Assembly: GCF_001709345.1 (NCBI RefSeq)
Contig: NZ_MDTQ01000001.1
Coordinates: 3,148,769-3,212,768 of the forward strand
Length of the DNA stretch: 64,000 nucleotides
Reading direction: 5' to 3'
Origin: Terasakiispira papahanaumokuakeensis
GTDB lineage: Bacteria > Pseudomonadota > Gammaproteobacteria > Pseudomonadales > Halomonadaceae
Positions 59,355-64,000 of the stretch are shown here, piece after piece; the first letter of the stretch is position 1, and each line of letters opens with the position of its first letter. Made by a program: the position numbers and the translations under genes. Under the pieces are notes generated by a model that was not told the DNA's origin, searched no databases, and saw only the letters and a program-made list of their open reading frames with translations.

Positions 59355-60464
59355 TTAGTCAAGAGTTAATCGGGCCACCACTTCATCAGCCAAGGTCAAG
59401 CAGCTGGTCAATCCAGGCGACTCAATACCTAACAAGTGAACCAGCCCAGGCACACCATGCACGGCCGCATCGGCGATCAGGAAATCGGCATTGGGCTCAC
59501 CTGGCCCCACCAGTTTGGGACGAATACCGGCATAGTCGGGCTGAAGTTGTGCTGTCGGCACCTCAGGCCACCACTGGCGAATACCATCCACAAAAGCGTT
59601 GACTCTAGCCGGGTCAACTGTCAAAGGATACTGATCTGGGTCAGCCTCAGTGAGCCACTGCACATCCGGCCCGAAGCGAGCCCGAGCGTGTAGATCCAAA
59701 GTAAGGTGGACACCTAGCCCGCCGGGCTCAGGCAAGGGGTAAATCAAATGGCGAAACGGTGTCCGACCACTGAGCGAAAAATAATGGCCTCGAGCAAAAT
59801 GTGCACGAGGTAACCAAGCCGTATCATCACCATGCAGCGCACGCGCCCAGTTAACGGCATTTAAGCCTGCCGCATTGACCAGTTGTCTGACTCGAAAACG
59901 CTCACCTTCTACTTCGACAACCACACCTGAAGATTCCAGCGCCCGGGGGATCACTGACTGAGCTGTGACCAACATCGCACCGGCATGTTCAGCATCACCG
60001 GCAAGCGCCGTCATGAGTGCATGGCTATCAATAATGCCGGTGGCCGGAGAGAAAAGCGCTTGATCCGCCCGAAGGGCAGGTTCCAGCTGCGACAGATCGG
60101 CGCGATCACGCCATTGTAACGGCGTTGCACCATTGGCCTCGGCTTGCGCTTGTAATTGCCTTAAACCTTCTGTTTGGGATTGGGAAGCCACAATCAATTT
60201 ACCGCAACGTCGAAAAGGCACCCCACGCTGCTGAGCATAGGCATATAACTGCCGTTGGCCTTCGACACAAAGACGGGCCTTGAGGCTCCCGGTCGGGTAA
60301 TAAATCCCGGCATGAATCACTTCAGAATTACGGGCACTGGTTTCTTCCCCAAAACGCTCGTGGCGTTCCAGAATCATCACCTCTCGGCCCGACTGCGCCA
60401 AAGCGCGTCCCACTGCAAGCCCGACAACCCCCGCACCGACGACCAAAGTATCCAGCTGTTCCAT
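59355..60464 (-). CDS. FAD-dependent oxidoreductase, L-2-hydroxyglutarate dehydrogenase-like
   Basis: 369 residues from MEQLDTLVVGAG (ATG at 60464; AGGA 8 bases before). FAD loop VVGAGVVGLAVGRALAQSGR, then ERFGEETSARNSEVIHAGIY and YYPTGSLKARLCVEGQRQLY, the pattern of L2HGDH/LhgO and DAO-family oxidases, and near the C-terminus PDYAGIRPKLVGPGEPNADF with GLVHLLGIESPGLTSCL. It oxidises a hydroxy acid or amine with FAD; the actual substrate is unproven. Only 24 bp downstream of hemF, probably co-transcribed. Its 3' end abuts the palindromic terminator. Confidence 0.87.
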   Translation of the reverse strand: MEQLDTLVVGAGVVGLAVGRALAQSGREVMILERHERFGEETSARNSEVIHAGIYYPTGSLKARLCVEGQRQLYAYAQQRGVPFRRCGKLIVASQSQTEGLRQLQAQAEANGATPLQWRDRADLSQLEPALRADQALFSPATGIIDSHALMTALAGDAEHAGAMLVTAQSVIPRALESSGVVVEVEGERFRVRQLVNAAGLNAVNWARALHGDDTAWLPRAHFARGHYFSLSGRTPFRHLIYPLPEPGGLGVHLTLDLHARARFGPDVQWLTEADPDQYPLTVDPARVNAFVDGIRQWWPEVPTAQLQPDYAGIRPKLVGPGEPNADFLIADAAVHGVPGLVHLLGIESPGLTSCLTLADEVVARLTLD

Positions 60465-60488
60465 CACCCTATTCCTAACCAGAAATTA

Positions 60489-61463
<975 letters not shown>

Positions 61464-61486
61464 CTAAACAGTGATGGGCGCTATGA

Positions 61487-62176
61487 TTAACCCGCTCGAA
61501 CTGTATCGCCGCTCATCAAATCTCGAATCTGGCTCGGCTGGGTGCGTCCCCCAGTCGGACCGTCAAGAAAACCATCCGGCCGATCGCCCAATGCTCTTTG
61601 GGCTTCACGTAAGTTCATCGCCGAAGGTTGCCCTGCCAAATTAGCCGACGTCGAAACAATCGGTCCACCAAAGGCCTCACATAAGGCCACAACCAAAGGG
61701 TGGTCAGTCACCCTCAGCGCCACACTACCATGCTGACCACGAATCCAAGTCGGAGCTTGTCGTTCGGGATCAGGGACAAGCCAGGTATGAGGGCCCGGCC
61801 AACTGTCATCGAGCAATGCGCGCTGCTCGTCCTCTAGAGGCGCAAGCCAGGGCTTCAATTGTCGCTGATGACCGGCAATTAAAATAACGCCCTTTGCGGG
61901 ATCACGTTGCTTGATCCGTAAGAGCCGTGCGACCGCAATCGGGTTAAAGGGATCACAGCCTACGCCCCACACTGCTTCAGTGGGATATGCCAACACCCCA
62001 CCCTGACGCAGACACGAGGCCGCAGCCGATATTGCCGACCAAACCGGTACCTCGGGTGCGGCCGCCATCATCGATGATGAAGAAAAAATAGATGACAAAT
62101 CGGGAGCAGAGCCGCTCGATGAAGAATTGCTCAATGAAGAATCACTCAATGAAGAGCTTGACGGTGACGATGTCAC
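61487..62176 (-). CDS. tsaC: Threonylcarbamoyl-AMP synthase with Ser-rich N-terminal extension
   Basis: 229 residues from GTG at 62176, which has ACGGAG 8 bases before; an inner ATG at 62071 gives a canonical length (194) but no ribosome binding site. TsaC makes threonylcarbamoyl-AMP for the t6A tRNA modification. Core motifs: VLAYPTEAVWGVGCDPFNP, KQRDPAKGVILIAGH, SWPGPHTWLVPD, VALRVTDHP, GGPIVSTSANLAG. If the GTG is used, the first 35 residues are almost all Ser with three copies of a five-residue unit. E. coli TsaC has no such tail. Confidence 0.93.
   Translation of the reverse strand: MTSSPSSSSLSDSSLSNSSSSGSAPDLSSIFSSSSMMAAAPEVPVWSAISAAASCLRQGGVLAYPTEAVWGVGCDPFNPIAVARLLRIKQRDPAKGVILIAGHQRQLKPWLAPLEDEQRALLDDSWPGPHTWLVPDPERQAPTWIRGQHGSVALRVTDHPLVVALCEAFGGPIVSTSANLAGQPSAMNLREAQRALGDRPDGFLDGPTGGRTQPSQIRDLMSGDTVRAG
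62114..62158 (-). repeat. 15-bp tandem repeat coding the TsaC Ser-rich tail
   Basis: Three 15-base units (62158-62144, 62143-62129, 62128-62114) with few changes, encoding SSSLS, DSSLS and NSSSS. In frame with tsaC, so unit gain or loss would change only the tail length. Confidence 0.9.
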
Positions 62177-62225
62177 GATAAGAACTCCGTAAGGCTTGAC
62201 CGGCCTTATGACTAATATTATTGAA

Positions 62226-62252
62226 GCGGCACGTTACCCAAGCCGGTGCCGC
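62226..62252 (-). promoter_or_regulatory. Hairpin in the dprA-tsaC gap
   Basis: GCGGCAC, 13-base loop, GTGCCGC, followed on the minus strand by TTCAATAATATTAG. A weak terminator or attenuator between dprA and tsaC in the 123-bp gap. Confidence 0.4.
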
Positions 62253-62299
62253 AGAGCAAGTTTATCGCATTCTTATCGAGAGGTTGGTATAGCGGTGCA

Positions 62300-63475
62300 T
62301 CAACTGCGCACCCATCCGCCGGGTTGCGCCGTGATCAAGCCTTCGAGTTCAAGTTGCATCAGCCGTGCTTGCAGATCCGCCATGCCCAGCGACAGCTGGC
62401 TTTGTAATAAATCCGCTGGAATAGGCGTACCGGACAAACACGACCATACCTGTAGCAAAGGTTCCGGCAAGGCCGGCATCGTGACCTCAGGGCGCAGCAT
62501 CGCGGTTGGTGTCGTATGAAATGAGCGCTTATCGACATCGACCGCCACCGGTGGGCTTAAATGGGGTTGATGCCAATCGGCTAAATCAGCCACGACCTGA
62601 TCAGGCGCTGTGACCAACTGTGCCCCCTGACGAATCAACTGATGACAGCCCGCACTTTGGCCCTGTAAAACAGGACCCGGCAATGCATACACTTCACGCC
62701 CTTGCTCTGCCGCTAAGCGAGCACTGACTAACGAGCCGCTGCGTTCGGCAGCCTCAATCACGACAACGCCAAGCGCCAAACCAGTCACAATACGATTGCG
62801 AACAGGAAACATCTCACGTCGGGGAGGGGCTCCGAGCGGCGCCTCAGATAGCAGAGCGCCCCCCGTATCGACAATTTGATCGGCCAGCGCCCGATGACTA
62901 CGGGGATAGCAGCGATCCACCCCTGACGCCAAAACACCCACAGTGGCCGCCTTGGCATCCAAAGCACCGCGATGGGCTGCAGCATCAACGCCTAACGCTA
63001 ACCCACTGATAATACTAAACCCTGCAGCCCCTAACTCGGCGCCAAACTGGTGAGCTAATTGACGCCCAGCATGCGTGGGTTGGCGAGTGCCGACCAGGGC
63101 AATACTAGGTCCTTCAATCGCTTCGCAACGCCCGACCAAACAGAGTAAACGAGGAGGATCAGGAATGTGTTGCAAGGTTTGGGGCAGTTGGTGAAAAGGC
63201 AGCAGCCAATGCAGAGGCCCTTCGGCCCAATGTAAGTGTGTTTCGACAAGAGGCCACAAGGGCGAACGCTCAGGCATGGCCAACCAAGTACGGGCTGCCT
63301 GCTGGGTTTTAAAGGGAACACCCGCCGCCCCTTGGGCTAAAATCGCCAGCCGCTGACGAGGCGTTGCATCGGCCTCCAGCTCAAGCAGTTGTTGAAACCG
63401 ACGTCCAGAGAACCCAGGTAAACGCCATAGCGCGATGGCATCAGCCAACATCGCGACATCACTCGGTAATGGCAT
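62300..63475 (-). CDS. dprA: DNA processing protein DprA
   Basis: 391 residues from MPLPSDVAMLADA; AAGGAGG at 7 bases upstream picks this ATG over in-frame sequence up to 63568. DprA binds incoming single-stranded DNA and loads RecA during transformation. Order: N-terminal SAM-like helix region (LADAIALWRLPGFSGRRFQQ), Rossmann domain (about 115-310; IALVGTRQPTHAGRQLA, IISGLALGVDAAAHRGAL, GVLASGVDRCYPRSHRALAD, FPVRNRIVTGLALGVVVIEA, SGSLVSARLAAEQGREVYA), and a C-terminal winged-helix (about 320-391). Divergent from def. Confidence 0.94.
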   Translation of the reverse strand: MPLPSDVAMLADAIALWRLPGFSGRRFQQLLELEADATPRQRLAILAQGAAGVPFKTQQAARTWLAMPERSPLWPLVETHLHWAEGPLHWLLPFHQLPQTLQHIPDPPRLLCLVGRCEAIEGPSIALVGTRQPTHAGRQLAHQFGAELGAAGFSIISGLALGVDAAAHRGALDAKAATVGVLASGVDRCYPRSHRALADQIVDTGGALLSEAPLGAPPRREMFPVRNRIVTGLALGVVVIEAAERSGSLVSARLAAEQGREVYALPGPVLQGQSAGCHQLIRQGAQLVTAPDQVVADLADWHQPHLSPPVAVDVDKRSFHTTPTAMLRPEVTMPALPEPLLQVWSCLSGTPIPADLLQSQLSLGMADLQARLMQLELEGLITAQPGGWVRS

Positions 63476-63580
63476 CACATTCCTCCTTGAAGTGAGAGGG
63501 TCTTCGATGGACTGATCCATCAGTCCAGCAAAACCAACATCAATTATGCCTGAGATTAAACAGATCACATCATATAGCGG

Positions 63581-63610
63581 TTCACCTTGATAGGCCCCTT
63601 CATCTAGAAT
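63581..63610 (+). promoter_or_regulatory. Candidate promoter of def
   Basis: TTCACC, 18-base spacer, TAGAAT, about 120 bp before the def start codon in the divergent dprA-def region. The -10 matches the sigma-70 consensus at five of six bases; the -35 is poor. Confidence 0.4.
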
Positions 63611-63728
63611 AAGGGCTAAGAACGGCCCTGAAGAACGTCATCCTATCCCGATGGCCCACCCAGAGCTGATGCCTAGGCGCTTAAATTGATATCGCGCCTG
63701 ATCCACCGATTGAATAAATGAGAATGCC

Positions 63729-64000
63729 ATGGCCATTCTGAATATTCTGGAATACCCAGACCCGCGCCTGCGGACCCAAGCTGCCCCGATGACCGAGGCC
63801 GATTTCACTCCTGCGCTGCAGCAACAAATCGATGACATGTTCGAGACCATGTACGATGCCCCCGGCATTGGCTTAGCGGCGACGCAGGTCGACTTCCACA
63901 AACAACTGATCGTCATTGATGTTTCGGAAACACGTGATCAGCCGCTCGTACTGATCAACCCGAGCTATGAGCCGGTCGATGAGCAGCGGTGTATGATGCA
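63729..64000 (+). CDS. def: Peptide deformylase (3' end outside window)
   Basis: The first 90 codons are present; the frame runs off the window edge. [20 protein letters not shown] is the canonical Def N-terminus and [19 protein letters not shown] the first active-site motif; the EGCLS and HExxH metal motifs would follow outside. It removes formyl from new proteins. Divergent from dprA, as in many gammaproteobacteria, where fmt usually follows def. Confidence 0.94.
   Translation, partial: MAILNILEYPDPRLRTQAAPMTEADFTPALQQQIDDMFETMYDAPGIGLAATQVDFHKQLIVIDVSETRDQPLVLINPSYEPVDEQRCMM

Overview
The window reads as chromosome of a gammaproteobacterium. The dprA-tsaC-hemF order beside a divergent def, the FMN riboswitch on ribB, the LexA-type box on dinB and the classical Fur boxes all fit. 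The neighbourhood resembles Halomonadaceae/Pseudomonas-like relatives (inference, low confidence). Base composition looks moderately GC-rich and even by eye. I saw no tRNA, rRNA, transposase, integrase or CRISPR array.

Layout. 1-7 kb: the end of a quinone oxidoreductase, a small repeat-containing lipoprotein, an Mpo1-like membrane protein, and a sensor kinase coupled to a receiver-GGDEF-EAL protein (cyclic-di-GMP signalling). 7-33 kb: a dense iron-acquisition region with two hydroxamate-type uptake systems. The first has an AraC regulator, two TonB receptors and a FecB/C/D/E-like ABC importer. The second has a half-size ABC exporter, fhuC-fhuD-fhuB, an IutA-like receptor and an FhuF-like reductase. 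It also holds a KtrAB-type potassium uptake pair, an NTF2-like protein, a second AraC regulator, ribB behind an FMN riboswitch, and hmuTUV haem import with a perfect 7-1-7 Fur box. No siderophore synthesis genes are present, so the set looks built to take siderophores made by others or encoded elsewhere. 33-43.5 kb: a TRAP dicarboxylate-type transporter, a LysE exporter divergent from a MocR regulator, dinB, a PAS-GGDEF-EAL protein and aroE.

44-59.3 kb: a 17-gene aryl polyene (APE) biosynthetic cluster, all on + and mostly joined by ATGA or TAATG overlaps. It encodes a chain-length-factor-like protein, acyltransferase, two ACPs, a COG4648 membrane protein, starter-unit ligase, two dehydratases, a GT2-acyltransferase fusion, thioesterase, LolA-like carrier, MMPL exporter, halogenase-fold flavoprotein, DUF3261 lipoprotein, ketoreductase and two ketosynthases. 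The parts suffice to activate an aromatic acid, extend and dehydrate it into a polyene, attach it to a lipid and move it to the outer membrane. No methyltransferase or aromatic-acid-forming enzyme is inside it. The cluster sits between hemF and aroE, genes that are neighbours in relatives.

59.3-64 kb: an FAD oxidoreductase, hemF, tsaC (with an unusual Ser-rich N-terminal extension) and dprA on the minus strand, and the start of def on plus.

Beyond the genes, the most distinctive pattern is repeated short tandem duplications (units of 15-20 bp, 2-4 copies), mostly in 5' leaders. They lie upstream of the lipoprotein, the first AraC gene, ktrA, ktrB, fhuC and the APE cluster, and inside the 5' end of tsaC. 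A second unexplained signal is a set of GTGCGG-type palindromes next to the TRAP operon, two of them exactly 33 bp apart.
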